From NCBI GenBank assembly GCA_007570785.1, contig ML662442.1, positions 64,315,213 to 64,379,212 on the forward strand: 64,000 nucleotides of DNA. Direction: 5' to 3'. The DNA is from Antilocapra americana (lineage: Eukaryota; Chordata; Mammalia; Artiodactyla; Antilocapridae). Shown in pieces: positions 33,221 to 44,985 of the stretch. Both the position numbers and the translations under genes were made by a program. How positions within the stretch are numbered: position 1 is the first letter of the stretch; every line of letters begins with the position of its first letter. The notes under the pieces are model-generated. The model saw only the letters and a list, made by a program, of their open reading frames with translations, ran no database searches and was not told where the DNA came from.

Positions 33221-34549
33221 ATGTTGCCCACATAGGCTTGGCCAGTCCCCGCTTCTTTTTCTCTCCATCAGACCATCTCAGCTGGTGCTCTCTCTGATCG
33301 TGATCTCTTTGTCCACCTGCTTTTTGGCAGCATGGGTCAGCTGCAGTTCAGGAGGGCCCTGCAAGATTCAGGCCACCTAACCCCTCTTCAGATCAACTCA
33401 TCTGTTTCTTTGCAGAGAAGCCCACTCTTCGTCCCTGCTCAGCCTCAGATCTGGTGATGGAAGCCTTGGCCCTGTCCCAGCTCATTTCTGGAGCAATTTC
33501 TGTCTCCTATAAGGGCTAACTAAAAATGATGTGTGTGATTGTGTGTGTGTGTGTTGAGAGAAGTGGTGACAGACAAAGGAAGAATTAGGCCACTAACTAT
33601 GTCTGGCACTCTCTTTTCCCCTTGTTCCAGGGAGAAGACAGTGCATTTCCAAATGGAAGAATCATGGACTGAGAAGATTGTAAGGAAAAGTAGCTCATAT
33701 CAGTGTATCTTTAGGGATCATCTATGACCTTCGTGAGTCTGGGGATTAGTCCACCTATTTGGAGCACCAGAATACAGTCCATAAGTTAACATCAAACAGG
33801 ACTTTTTATTTTTGCCTTAAAAAAAAAAGAAATTATATTTTCTAACTTTAGTTGTCTTCTTATTTAAGATTCTCTGATTCATTCAGGCTTCTTAACTCAC
33901 CTGTTGAAATTTTCTGACAGGGATCAAAAGCACAGGGAACTAATTTTCCAATTCTTTAAAGTTTTGAAGAAACAGCAGCCTTTGCATCCAGGCTCTGGGA
34001 TCAGTTACATGGAGGACACTATAAAAAAGCAGCCAAGGAACAGAGCAGAACAGTCTTTTCTTTCATTGCCTAGAATTAGAGCAAATTACTTTTTCATGAT
34101 GGAGAGCTAGAAGATGGATTTAAAAATACTTTATAGAAGATTCACTTTTTGGATTACAAAATTACTAAGAACATCATGACAGACATTTACAGACATAAAT
34201 TTCATCTACTGTGAGTGGTGCCTTACAAAGAATCTTTTGTATATATATAAAAGCTTTTGCATATGTATAAATTGCATAAGATAGCATTTTCACAAAGGAA
34301 GAAATTCTGCAGGCATTTCTATAATTGCTTTCCATTTCAGATTTGATTAGAAATCCATTTCATTGTCTTAATCTTTCTCTTTTACTGTTTAAAAAACTCC
34401 TTTATGTGAATTAATTATCTATACAAAAGCTTCTAAACCTTGAATTGTGACAACTAATATATATGTATCTCAAATATTATGTTAAATATTAAACTGCAAA
34501 AATAGAGCTACCCAACCTATTATTAAATTTCCTGGGCATCTTGAAGAAA
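33221..34549. other. Unassigned stretch
   Basis: The 33230-33480 part is GC-richer and pyrimidine-rich but shows no frame of note. The remainder is AT-rich. No gene recognised. Confidence 0.38.
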
Positions 34550-35280
34550 AAGTTATCATTTAGGTTTCTGAATGAGTATTGATAGTCTTCATGATGAAGA
34601 AGACATAACCATTATAAATATATACACAGCTGACAACAGAGACCCAAAGTGCATGAAACAAAAATTGACAGAACTAAAGGAGAAATAGTTCTCCAGTAAT
34701 AGTTGAGTGTTTTCCATGCCCTGCTTTCTATAATGGACTGACAATAAAGAAAGACAATAAAGAAATTAAGGATTTGGACAGCACTATAAATGAACTAGGA
34801 GGCTTCCCTGGTGGCTCAGTGATAAAGAATCCACCTGCCAGTACAGGAGACATGGGTTTGATACCTAGGTTGGAAAGATCCCCTGCAGAAGGAAATGGAA
34901 ACCCACTTCAGTATTCTTGTCTGGGAAATTCCATGGACAGAGGAGCCTGGAGGGCTACAGTTCATGGAGTCACAAAAGAGTTGAATGTGACTTAGGGACT
35001 AAACAGCGACAGCATAAACAAACTAGACCTAAGAGACATATATAAAACATCCCCCAAAAGCAGAATACATGTTTTTCTCAAGTACATCTGGAACAGTTTC
35101 CAGGATAGACCATATATTAGAATACAAGTCTCAGTAAATTTTTAAAGTTTGAAAACATCCAAAGTATCTTCTCTGATCACAGTGGAATAAAACTAGAAGT
35201 CAGTAACAGAAGGAAAACTTGAAAACCCACAAATTTGAGGAAATTAAAGAATATACTCTTAGCAGAAGTCAACCGTAACA
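34550..35280 (+). mobile_element. Old L1 (L1M) ORF2 endonuclease-region fragment, split by a SINE
   Basis: Sense L1 text: 'acaaaaattgacagaactaa' and 'caataatagttgag'-like text before the SINE, then 'aagcagaatacatgttttt', 'ctcaagtacatctggaacag', 'ccaggatagaccatatatta' and 'ggaataaaactagaagtcag' after it. This maps to the end of the ORF2 endonuclease domain and the linker to the RT. The frame is riddled with stops. Confidence 0.8.
34799..35013 (+). mobile_element. Bov-tA SINE
   Basis: Full sense copy inserted in the old L1. Flanks ATAAATGAACTAG (34786-34798) and ATAAACAAACTAG (35014-35026) form a 13-bp TSD with two mismatches. Confidence 0.95.
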
Positions 35281-35892
35281 AGGATTACTGTTTTTTTTTC
35301 CTCAAGTACCGTTCGAAAACTAGAAAATGACTCTAATGGCTCAACTGTCCTAACTGGTCACTATCCCTGAGCCAGTCAGTTAGGGCCAAGGTGACTGGGT
35401 TAAGAAGAGGCTAATCCTCCTACAGACTCACAATGGGGTTTGGGTGATTTCCCAGGAACAGGAAGGTGACCCACCACACTGATAGTGGTTTGTACAAAGT
35501 CAAAAGAGTTATAAGGAAATTAATATTTAAGATACACACGGAGAAAGTAGGCTGATAAGATAAGGGTCATCTATTGCTATGATGAGTGAGGAAAATGTTT
35601 TTACCTCTGTTGCCCAGGCAACGTGAATCTCTGCATCTGGGAAGTAGCAATGGCCAGCAAACCTGAGAGTGGGTATCTCTGGTTTTCTATGCCAAAGAAA
35701 ATAGAGCAGATCCAAATGTGTCATTAGAACAATGTTTCCTGAGCTAAACACCAAGAGCTGAAGCACAGAGAAAAATGTGTTGAATAACCTGGGAAAGATA
35801 TAAGGAAAGAGGCATAACTTAGACAAATGCCAGAGATCAGGCTGTGGCCCACAAAAGTATATGTTCACGTTTCTAGAAACATATGGAGAGTG
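35281..35892. other. Unassigned stretch
   Basis: No repeat or gene recognised. Part of a 162-codon minus frame runs from here into the neighbouring SINE and is not credible as a gene. Confidence 0.38.
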
Positions 35893-36110
35893 TGCTGTGC
35901 TGCTGTGTTTGGTCGCTGAGTCATGTCTGACCCTTTGTGACCCCATGGACTGTAGCCCACCAGGCTCCTCTGTCCATGGGATTTCCCAGGCAAGAATACT
36001 GAAGTGGGTTGCCATGTCCTCCTCCAGGGGATATTCCTCACCTGAGGATCAAACTCCAGTCTCCTGCATTGCAGGCAAATTCTTTACCCACTGAGCCACC
36101 TGGGAAGCCC
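35893..36110 (-). mobile_element. Bov-tA SINE
   Basis: Complete antisense copy: 'gctgagtcatgtctgaccct' at the tail end, 'caggctcctctgtccatggg' in the body, 'actgagccacctgggaagcc' at the head. 'catatg' is present on both sides (about 35879 and 36112). Confidence 0.95.
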
Positions 36111-36122
36111 TCATATGTTAAG

Positions 36123-36254
36123 GGTGGTGGTGGTGGTGGTTTAGTCGCTAAATCATGTCTGACTCTTGCGACCCCACTGACTGTAGCCTACCAGGCTCCT
36201 CTGTCCATGACATTCTCTAGGCAAGAATACTGCAGTGGGTTGCCGTTTCCTTTT
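36123..36254 (-). mobile_element. Bov-A/Bov-tA fragment
   Basis: Begins with a short GGT repeat (36123-36140), then 'tttagtcgctaaatcatgtc' and 'gtagcctaccaggctcctct', stopping at 'gttgccgtttccttt' without the tRNA head. It lies 12 bp from the previous SINE in the same orientation. Confidence 0.92.
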
Positions 36255-37574
36255 AGGCTAAGTCTAATAGTGAGACGATGATTTTAAGAATACGTTTATT
36301 TCCTTATTCTAATTCTTCCATATATATTTCACTTCTTTTATTCTTTGTTTCTGAAGGTGGGATGAAAAGAAGGCTTCTAGAAACAAAGATTTATATTGCT
36401 ATTGTCACTTAACAGAGTAGACCCACTAACAGGTCCCTTTCCCATTTCAGGTAGTCGCCGCGGGAGTGTTGTTTGTGGTGTTTCTCATTTAAAGGTGCTC
36501 ATCTCCTTATCTGGATGCAGCAGAGAGACAGGGAAAGCACCCTGAGCCCAGAGCTCAGAGCACTCATAGGGGATGGGTGTTCTCAAGGCAGAGATTTGTT
36601 TGTTCAGAAATTGCTGAGCTCATCCCTGTTCCTGGTAATTAACAGGCTCTTCTTCACCCTTGTTCAGGGAGAACTTTTTTTCCCCTTGCCCTTGGCAGTG
36701 ACCAGTCTACTTCTTTGACAGCTTAGTGAAATTCCTAGGAGAGAAAGGATAAGAATAGCTCTCAGCAAATTCACTGCAAGAGGAAATTCTTTTATAAAGG
36801 AGTTTAAATTAGGAAATACATTGACGTTAAATAGTGTTTGTCCCATTTTGGAAACTTAATGAAATGTCTTCAAATATTTTGGGCTCAATTAAGTTCATTT
36901 GCTACAAAAACTATGTAACAACTAAAAGAAAACTTCTTGAGTACTCTAAAAGTATTTAAAAAATTAAAGTTATAATATTAGAGAAACTTGAATTTTCTTA
37001 AATGCTCACAAACTGTATGTAAATTTATTAAGATTTCATTTTGAAATCACAAGTGTAAATTAATTATCCAATTATTTATTTTAAATTGAAATTACAAGGT
37101 TGATCTGTTACTTTAACTGTCTAAAGTCCTATAAGCCTAACAAGTACAAAATAATAAAAATACACAGGTTCATTAACACAAATATTAATACTATGGTTTT
37201 GTTTATTTGTACATGCCTATATTTAATTCTAAATCTTTATAGAATTGAAAGAATGCTTAACTGTAAATGAAATAATTATGACTTGCAAACAATTTTGAAG
37301 TATCTCTTCTCTGCTTGTTGAAATTCTGTAAGAATGGAAGATCTCAGCAGTGACACTGATTAGATTGTTGTGGATGACATTGATGAGACATTTTTTTTAT
37401 CAAGACCTAAATAGGGTGATCTGATGGTACTTGTGGGCCCTATTCCTATGATTAGGTTGTATATTACCCAATTCTTTTATCTATTCATGTAGTATGAGAC
37501 TCCCATTCAGCAGTACATATATTATTCTCTTAAAACCTCTTTTTTTCTTCCAGGGGGTTCTGGCTAAGGAATCT
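36255..37574. other. Unassigned; small CpG-containing patch near 36450
   Basis: The patch 'gtagtcgccgcgggagtg' is preceded by a pyrimidine-rich run and AG, so it superficially resembles a splice acceptor, but no frame supports an exon. 36840-37300 is very AT-rich. Confidence 0.35.
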
Positions 37575-38160
37575 TATACCAGCTACCTCTTTCTGCATGA
37601 TAAACTACTTCAAAACTTAGTGGCACTAAGAAAAACTCTATTTTATTATATCTTGCAGTTTTTATGGTCAGAAATTTGGGCAATCAATTGGTTCATTCTT
37701 CTATCAGGTGACCTCCATTAACATCACATGGAAGAGAAGGATTATCCAGCTGAACCCTACAGCATTCCTGATGCACAAAAGTGAATCAAATAAAATGGTC
37801 TGAAAAGTCCAAAGTGGTTTCATTGCCATGTCTCAGACTTTGGGAGAATGGCTAGAAGGCTGGGCTTAGCGAGGGCTGTCAGTTGGAGTGTATCCATGCG
37901 GGGTCTCTAGCAACGTGACCTCAGGGTAATCAGATTTCTTACGTGGACCCTAAGGGCACCAAAAGCAAGTGTTCCTGTGAGCAAGGTGGAAGCTGCATGA
38001 GCTTTTGTGATCTAACCTCACAAGTCCAGAAGGCTGTACTTGCCACTGGACTTGACTGGCTGAAGAGTCACAAACCCCATCCATATTCAAGAAAAGAGCG
38101 CAGAGACATCCCCTCCCCTTTCTACGGCAGAAATGTCAATAAATATGTGACCACATTTTA
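37575..38160 (-). mobile_element. MaLR-like LTR, minus strand
   Basis: 'gataaactacttcaaaactt', 'agtggcactaagaaaaact', 'aaggtggaagctgcatgag' and 'aaccccatccatattcaag' follow the reverse complement of an ancient LTR whose 3' end reads 'aagccactaagtttt'. It is more diverged than the other LTRs. Exact family unknown. Confidence 0.5.
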
Positions 38161-38826
38161 AACCTGCCACAAAGCTATTAGCATTGCTAATAAAGGTCTT
38201 TATTAGCTCATAAAGGTCTAAATAAGCTATTAAAGGTCTTTTCCATTTAACTCCAAAGGTCTTTGACTTGATGTACATTATTTTCAAGTACTTCTTGTAT
38301 GCTATAAACATATAGGTATTAAAACAACATCTGGTTAAATTCTAGGTATATTGCATGGCATTGTCTCACAATCTATTCATGACTTTGAAAGGTCATTCTA
38401 TTTGGTAAAATGACCTTGGAAGATTATTCTACTTGATGAAATTATGTATAAGAATATTTCTGAACTTTATCTGCTAATAAGCCACAGACGCCATCTCTTG
38501 AACTCAAAAGTGAAATGTTCTTTCTGGTCTTACATTAATGATTTTTTTGACTTTTTCTAACAGATAAGTGTGCTATGAAGAATATTTTATGTTCTTCTAT
38601 ACTCAATTCAAAAAAATACAGAATGAGTACACTCTTCAAGTGAAGCGCATTTTAACAAAGGTTTGGATTTTATCTGGTGTAGATGGCTTGGAAGTCATTC
38701 AAAATGAATGGGACAAGATGAGCAATAGAGAGAAGACGGTTTTTAGAGTAGTTTGTTAAGAAAAGATGCAAGCAGGTCTGCAACTTTCTTTGTTCAATCA
38801 GGTTTAGGGACCAAGTTCTTTTTGTT
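38161..38826. other. Unassigned; irregular 'taaaggtct' repeats 38190-38265
   Basis: The 9-mer 'taaaggtct' or near variants occur several times within 80 bp with uneven spacing. Otherwise nothing recognised. Confidence 0.4.
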
Positions 38827-39030
38827 AGGCTTCCCCGGTGGCTCAGCTGTGAAGAATTCACCTGCAATGAGGGAGATGCAGGTTTGATCCCTGGGTTGGG
38901 AAGATCCCCTAGAGGAGGGCATGGCAACCCACTCCAGTATTCTTGCTGGGAGAATGCCAAGGACAGAGGAGCCTGGTGAGTTATGGTCCCCAGGGTCACA
39001 CAGAGTTGGACATGATTGAAGCGACAGCAG
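38827..39030 (+). mobile_element. Bov-tA SINE
   Basis: Full sense copy from 'ggcttccccggtggctcag' to 'gttggacatgattgaagcga' with B box 'ggtttgatccctgg'. Confidence 0.95.
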
Positions 39031-40645
39031 CAAGTACCACTACTCTATCTGGTTAACTCCTACAGGGGTCTTAATCTTGATCCTGCTTTTTAGGTGATTC
39101 TGTCCACTGCTCCTCATTGAAACAAGAACTGGTAGATGTTGAATAAATATTTGTTGACTGAACAAATGAATGTCTAATTTCAAAGAATTTGAATATAAGA
39201 AGTCAGCTCTTCACACTAAAATTATACTGCTCATAATTTTTCAAGGATCAGAAAGCATCTTACATTCTCATTAGTGCCTTTGTAAGGCACTAGTCGTCAT
39301 TGTAAATAATCAGTTATCATTGTTTTTGCCACTCAACTCATTTTGCTTTTCTGGGTATTTTGATTCCAGACAAAGAGGCATAAAATGTATTGCTTTCCAA
39401 CTGGGTTTTCTATCTAAATAAGATAATAGAGAATTAGGACTCTAAGAATTCAAAGAGAACTCACTGACATACAAACTATCACCAGCATTTTTCAGTGGCT
39501 ACTGTAAAATACCCTCAGGAATAGAATAGAATCTTGTTTGGTTCCAGTGAAAGGCCCTGAAGAATGCACAATGTTTGATGTGTGTTATTATTGCAAAGTC
39601 GTCATCCCCTACATTCAGCTGGCTTTGATCTCACTAGTTGTGTCCTGTAATATGGGTCCGGAGAGAGATTTGCTTGATCTGCCTCTGATGCAGTTGCAGG
39701 GTCGCCCTACCTTTTATCAGTTCATACTACCTCCATGTTAATCCCTTCTTTCCACTCCAAATACTGTGTTCTCATTGCTTTGTCTTATGTCCTTTGTGCA
39801 GCTCTTGAAAATAACCTACCACAGTTAAGGGAGCCCAAGAGGAAAAGCTATCACTGTGATTTAGGGTGATAATTTCGATTTTCAAACGCCCTCTACATAC
39901 AGAGTCTACTTGCTTGGAAAAAATGTGTTTAGCATGGGATCAGTTGTGGCAGGCTTCTTGGTTTCAAGAATCTGAAGGGAGTGCTGAACAGAGGGGATAG
40001 GAATGAAATGTGAAATGAGTTTCATAGTCCTAAACCCTGGCAGGCTGAGCTGTGTCGTGGTGGGGAACCATTCAAGGGGAGTGGGACATGGGCCAGTGGA
40101 TGCATTTTTCTCCTTATGCTGTTGCAGCTAAGTGACTGCAGTGTCAGTGTTTTGCTTCCATTTAAAAACAAAATGGGTTCCTGGTAGGAAGGCCTCTAGC
40201 TATTTTTAAATCATTAACTAATTTTAGAAGGCTAGAAATTAACAACAAGAACAAGAAGTGAAAATGGGCAGAGAATAGCAGAAGCTCTACAATGATAATT
40301 CATTCATATGAATAAATAGCATTTCAACATTAAGGCAAACTAGGTGTGGCCATCTGAGAAACCCCAAGGTCTTTGTTGTCTTCTCTTTCCTGGAATTTGA
40401 GATACTAGTTAGTAGTCTTTGTAGGGAGAAAGGGGTTTTTTTCCCCTGAAAAACTAAGTTTGAGAAATGTGAATTACTGGTCTAGTGTGCCTAAATTATA
40501 AAATTTAAAAAAATCAGTAAAATAAGTTTTCATGTACAAAGATTCTAAGAAGGAAGGAAGGAAAGCAGGAAGGAGAGGAGGAGGGTGTGTGGGATGGGCT
40601 CTTAGAGTAGAATTTAAGTAAATAATAGCAAAATCATTCTTTAGG
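39031..40645. other. Unassigned; L2-like end 39125-39172; purine tract 40546-40590
   Basis: 'gttgaataaatatttgttga' near 39138 resembles the end of L2. A GAAG-rich purine run lies at 40546-40590. No gene recognised. Confidence 0.38.
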
Positions 40646-40731
40646 GACTTCCTTGGTGGCCCCACAGTTAAGAATCTGCCTTACAATGCAGGGGATGCAG
40701 ATTCGATCCTTGGTCAGGGAGAAATGAGGAG
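40646..40731 (+). mobile_element. CHR-type SINE fragment
   Basis: 'gggacttccttggtggcccc', 'acagttaagaatctgcctta' and 'gattcgatccttggtcaggg' mark the cetartiodactyl CHR-type tRNA SINE, which differs from Bov-tA by its 'gggactt' start and 'ggtcaggg' phrase. Only the tRNA-like head remains. Confidence 0.8.
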
Positions 40732-41199
40732 ACACTTAATGGAATCTTGAGAGAAAGACCTTAATTTGCTTTAAAAGCCAGTCTCACTCTCCCAGTGGGG
40801 TTGAACTGGGAGGCACATAGCCATGGTCACTACTGGTGGCCACCTCACAACTGCAGAATAAACCAGCCTTATTATGATATATGGCAAAGAATATTAGATG
40901 GACAGAAAGAACCTGGGTCCTGAGGAGGGTGAATTACTTCTGAAACTGCCCATCTCTGGGATTCTTCTTACATAAAATAGCTTTTTTTTTTGTTTGTTTG
41001 AACTAGTTTGCATATGAGTAGAGCAAGCCTAGAGTCACACCCAGTCAACTTTAATCCTTACATTCCAACAAACATTTCATCTGTACTGTTAAGTCACAAC
41101 AAAATAAACCCACATCAATCTTTGCATACCTTGTTTGACTGAACATTTTTCATACTTTTTCTTTGATTGTTTAAAAAACGATTGCCTATCATTCATATC
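40732..41199. other. Unassigned stretch
   Basis: No recognised feature. Confidence 0.4.
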
Positions 41200-41371
41200 A
41201 CAATGGGCTACTTTCCTAATAAGTAAGAAGTTCTTCAAATCAATAAGAAAATAACAAACAAGTAGAAAATTAAGCAAATTCCACAAACAGACAATTCACA
41301 GAAAAGGAAATAAAAATATATCTTAAATATAAAAGAGGTTTAACTTCACTCATATTAAGATAAATGAAAGT
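41200..41371 (+). mobile_element. Old L1 ORF2 fragment
   Basis: 'ttcaaatcaataagaaaata', 'gacaattcacagaaaagga' and 'gaggtttaacttcactcata' follow the stretch of L1 ORF2 just before the cysteine-rich end. It abuts a BovB tail. Confidence 0.65.
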
Positions 41372-41592
41372 AACTGACTGGAAAAGACCCTAATGCTGTG
41401 AAGGATTGGGGGTAGAAGGAGAAGGGGACGACAGAGGATGAGATGGCTGGATGGCATCACTGACTCGATGGACATGAGTTTGTATAAACTTGGGGTGTTG
41501 GTGATGGATAGGGAGGCCTGTTGTGCTGTAGTCCATGGGGTCACAAAGAGTCGGACACGACTGAATGATTGGACTGGACTGAACTGATTACT
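41372..41592 (+). mobile_element. BovB 3' end
   Basis: 'gactggaaaagaccctaatg', 'gacgacagaggatgagatgg', 'gatggacatgagtttg' and 'gtcggacacgactgaatgat' are the BovB 3' region in sense orientation. Confidence 0.93.
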
Positions 41593-41692
41593 TTCAGTTT
41601 TGTTTGCCATAGCAAAAAAAATGAGCACAACTTATATATTTAGGTACAGAAAGCTAGTTAAGCAAATTAGGGTGCACTTTAAAATGTAATAA

Positions 41693-41912
41693 GGAAGCTC
41701 CAGTGGGTCAGTGGTAAGGAATCCACCCACCAATGCAGGAGTTGTAAGAGACTCAGGTTCAGTCCCTGGGTTGGGAAACTCTCCTGGAGAAGGAAATGGC
41801 ACCCCACTCCAGTATTCTTGCCTGGAGAATTTTATGGACAGAGAAGCTGATGGGCTCCTGTTCATGGGGTCACAAAGATTTGGATATGACTGAAAGAGTA
41901 ACACTTGTAATT
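41693..41912 (+). mobile_element. Bov-tA SINE
   Basis: Sense copy of the head variant with 'gtcagtggtaaggaatccac' and an extra 'gttgtaagagact'. The body is intact, the tail 'tggatatgactgaaagagta'. Confidence 0.93.
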
Positions 41913-42786
41913 CTCTATAGTTGAATTTACTGCACACAATGAATCTGTTTTCTCCCAAAGAATAAAGTTTGTGTAAAAGAACACAAAATATTCATGAGTT
42001 GGAAAAATTTATGCAATAGTGCATAATAGCATTAAGTATAGTATTTTTTCTAAACTGTCCACTTGAAATTAGAATAACACTGCATTTTAAAATAAAAATT
42101 GCTAGTTCCCTCCCTTAATAGCATACCAACCCAATTAAGAGCAGTATTTTTCTAAGGTTCCAGCTATTTCCAGGTGTCACGGTCCCACATGTTTTCCTGT
42201 CAGTGCGTTCCTAGATACAATATTGTCTTCTCTTGCAAAAAAAAAAAAAAGATTAACACACACTCACACACACACACCCAAAAAGCAACTTGTAAAAGAA
42301 AGGCAGTTTCACCAAAAATTTTAGATTCTTATCAGATAGGGTTTGCAGGCTGAACATGACCAGCCTTACTTTACCAGTGTAGGTAGGATAGTTTGGCCTG
42401 ACATTTATATCACTTTCCTGGAGAACTGCTAAGTTATTTCTTCTCTCCACCCTGTTGTTTGACACTGATTAATTTTCCTGAAGTTCCTCTTCAAGTCTTG
42501 AGAAGCTGCCAGCACAGATGCTCCTATACTATATTGTTACATGACCTCTTACCCCAGCAACACCCAATTTATAATTACAACATGGGAAGAAGTAAGAAAT
42601 TTCCAGTGCCAATCATCAGTGGGCACATACTAAAAAACAAAAACATAGATACATTTTAATACACACAGAGAAAAACATTGTCTTTTCCCCGTGTTGTGCC
42701 AGTTCTTCAGGATCAATAGATGTAAAATTTCTGAACTATCCGACTTAAATCCTGAAACAATGAATGACTTAAAAATATGCTTACTG
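41913..42786. other. Unassigned; poly(A) 42236-42251 and short CA run
   Basis: A run of A followed by 'cacacactcacacacacaca'-type sequence near 42256-42280. No gene recognised. Confidence 0.4.
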
Positions 42787-42884
42787 GGACTTCCCTGGAG
42801 GTCCAGTGGTTGACACGCTGTGCTTCCACTGCAAGAGGCATGGGTTTGATCTCTGGTCAGGGAACTAAGATCCCACATGCTATA
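42787..42884 (+). mobile_element. CHR-type SINE
   Basis: 'gggacttccctggaggtcca', 'gtggttgacacgctgtgctt' and 'ctctggtcagggaactaaga' are diagnostic. It is truncated at 'cccacatgctat' by the next element. Confidence 0.85.
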
Positions 42885-42976
42885 GTTCAGTTCAGTTGCT
42901 CAGTTCTACCCGACTCTTTGTGACCCCATGAACTGCAGCATGCCAGGTTCTCTGTCCATCACCAACTCGCAAGGTG
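42885..42976 (-). mobile_element. BovB 3'-end fragment
   Basis: 'agttcagttcagttgctcag', 'tgaccccatgaactgcagc' and 'tctgtccatcaccaactcg' are the antisense BovB end. Its terminus touches the truncated CHR SINE. Confidence 0.87.
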
Positions 42977-43684
42977 AAAAAAAATAATGCCTACAGTAAC
43001 TAATCTACTTAGCAAACACTACGGTGCCAAGGACTGTGGCAGGTACTTTATGTTTATTATATTCAACCTACCAAGAAAACTTCACACTGTTTTCCATAGT
43101 GACGGTACCAACTTGCATTCTCACCAACAGTGCACTAGGGTTAACAGTGTACTCACCTGAAGAATAAGAACTCTTCATACTAAGTTTGCCAACTGCTCCA
43201 CAAAATCCACACCAAAACTTCAGGAAGGGATAAATGGGTTGTGTCAACTGAGCCTGTGCTTTTTTATGATGTTAGCAAATTTTTCTAGGTGACCCACTCA
43301 ACGCACCTCCACTTGTTGGTCAGGACTGTGTTGTGGCTGGAAGATGTCAAGGGAAAGGGGTTGAAGCTGGTGTTAGTTGACCAGGATGTGGGTCAAGGGA
43401 GAGCATGTAAGTGAGGAGGGAGACGGGTGAACGGGCTGAGCAGAAGCCGGGGAAGAGGGCCTGTAACCACCACCTGGGAAAGTTGTGCTTGGGGGTGGGA
43501 GACGGAGGGTGTGTGATGTAGACACCTTGGCCATCTTCACTTGTGCCCTTCTGCTCCACCAAATATCACCTCCACAGCTCTCCATTATGACCCGGATGTG
43601 GCATAAAGCCTTTTGGTCAGTTTCTTCTCTGCTTTCTTACTTCAGCCAGTGTGGAACTGATTGTCTCTCAAAAACTTTAGCTCT
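42977..43684. other. Unassigned; small antisense L1 scrap 43080-43140
   Basis: 'gttttccatagtgacggtac' followed by 'accaacttgcattctcacca' is antisense L1 ORF2. The following 43190-43690 is GC-richer with anonymous frames of 70-71 codons. Confidence 0.4.
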
Positions 43685-44160
43685 TAAAAATAAATGAAGT
43701 ATAGTCAATTTGCAATGTTTCAGGTGTACAGCAAAGTGATTCAGTCATATATATATACACACACATGTTGCTGCTGCTGCTGAGTTGCTTCAGTCGTGTC
43801 CGCCTCTTTGCAACCCCATAGACGGCAGCCCACCAGGCTCCCCCATCCCTGGGATTCTCCAGTCAAGAACACTGGAGTGGGTTGCCATTTCCTTCTCCAA
43901 TGCATGAAGGTGAAAAGTGAAAGTGAAGTTGCTCAGTCATGTCTGACTCTTAGCGACCCCACGGATGGCAGCCCACCAGGCTCCTTTTCCATGGGATTTA
44001 CCAGGCAAGAGTACTGTGTTGCCATTGCCTTCTCCACACACACACATATATGTATATATATTCTTTTTCAGATTATTTTCTGTTGCAGATTATTATAAGA
44101 TATTGAATATAGTTCCCTATACAGTAGGTTCTTGTTGTTTATTTAATTTATATTTAGGAT
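43685..44160 (-). mobile_element. L1 3'-UTR piece, split by a SINE
   Basis: 'gcaatgtttcaggtgtacag' and 'caaagtgattcagtcatata' left of the SINE, 'ttattataagatattgaata' and 'tagttccctatacagtaggt' right of it, read as the antisense L1 3' UTR. TA/CA runs border the insertion. Confidence 0.82.
43768..44037 (-). mobile_element. Bov-A dimer (Bov-A2-type SINE)
   Basis: Two antisense Bov-A units in series (43768-43900 and 43913-44037), each with 'gaccccac.gatggcagccc'-type text, joined by 'gaaggtgaaaagtgaaagtg'. There is no tRNA-like head. This matches the known dimeric Bov-A2 organisation. A CTG run starts it at about 43770. Confidence 0.9.
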
Positions 44161-44786
44161 TCATAGCAAGAACCATGAAGGGTCTGAGACTTTAATCCTA
44201 CTAACAAACTAAAAAGTTATCATGGATGATGGCAGAAGACATGAGACTCTGGGGTGAGAGATATTACAACAAAGGCAGCAGATAGATTTTCAGGTTCATT
44301 TGTATCAGTTTCCCATAATCTTCAAGTCTGGGGGGCAATGCAAAGAGCCCTTGATGGATGCCTGTAGACACATTAAGTTGCATTACAGGAGAACACAGAT
44401 CTTGGGGAATCTCCCAATTTTAGAGTGACTGTACTCTTAGTCTTGGGGAGATGTACCTCATTACTCAAGATCACTTCCTACAAACACTATCCTGAAAAAA
44501 AATGGCCTAGAAAATATCAGTCAGGGTCTTGGAGTCTTGACATACCAAGCAAGGATGTGCAGGACTGCTTAGGACCCATGGCAAAATTGCTTCTCCCAAA
44601 GGAGCAGAGGGTGGCAAGCTACACACTGCACAAAATCTGGCTGCTACCTGTTGTTGCATGACCCATGGTTTTTACATTTGAACCCTAATAAGAAAGTTAT
44701 TATGCCCCACATAAAACAGTTCTACCTTTCTCATTAATAGACCGATATTACACAGAAAAACAATTTCCTGATTATACTTTGCATGT
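44161..44786. other. Unassigned; LTR-like texture but no family
   Basis: A 78-codon frame at 44425-44661 is not recognisable. The text near 44500-44650 has the feel of a decayed ERV LTR but I cannot support it. Confidence 0.3.
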
Positions 44787-44985
44787 GTATGTGTGTGCTC
44801 AGTCATGTCTGACTCTTTGTGACCCCATGGACTGCAGCCTGCCAGGCTCCTCTGTCCATAGGATTCTCCAGGTAAGAATACTGGAGGGGGTTACCATTTC
44901 CTACTCCAGGGGATCTTCCCGACCCAGGGATCAAACCCGTGTCTCCTGCATTAGAAGGTGGATTCTTTACCACTGAGCCATGCAG
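44787..44985 (-). mobile_element. Bov-tA SINE
   Basis: Antisense copy: 'gtgctcagtcatgtctgact', 'ccatggactgcagcctgcc', 'ggggatcttcccgaccc' and 'gattctttaccactgagcc'. Confidence 0.95.

Noticed and set aside
35527..36015. 162-codon minus frame
   Set aside because: Its start lies in a Bov-tA and the rest is anonymous sequence; no conserved protein feature seen.
36436..36720. Possible exon after a pyrimidine-AG junction
   Set aside because: No long frame with recognisable product and no matching donor context; the motif alone is too common.
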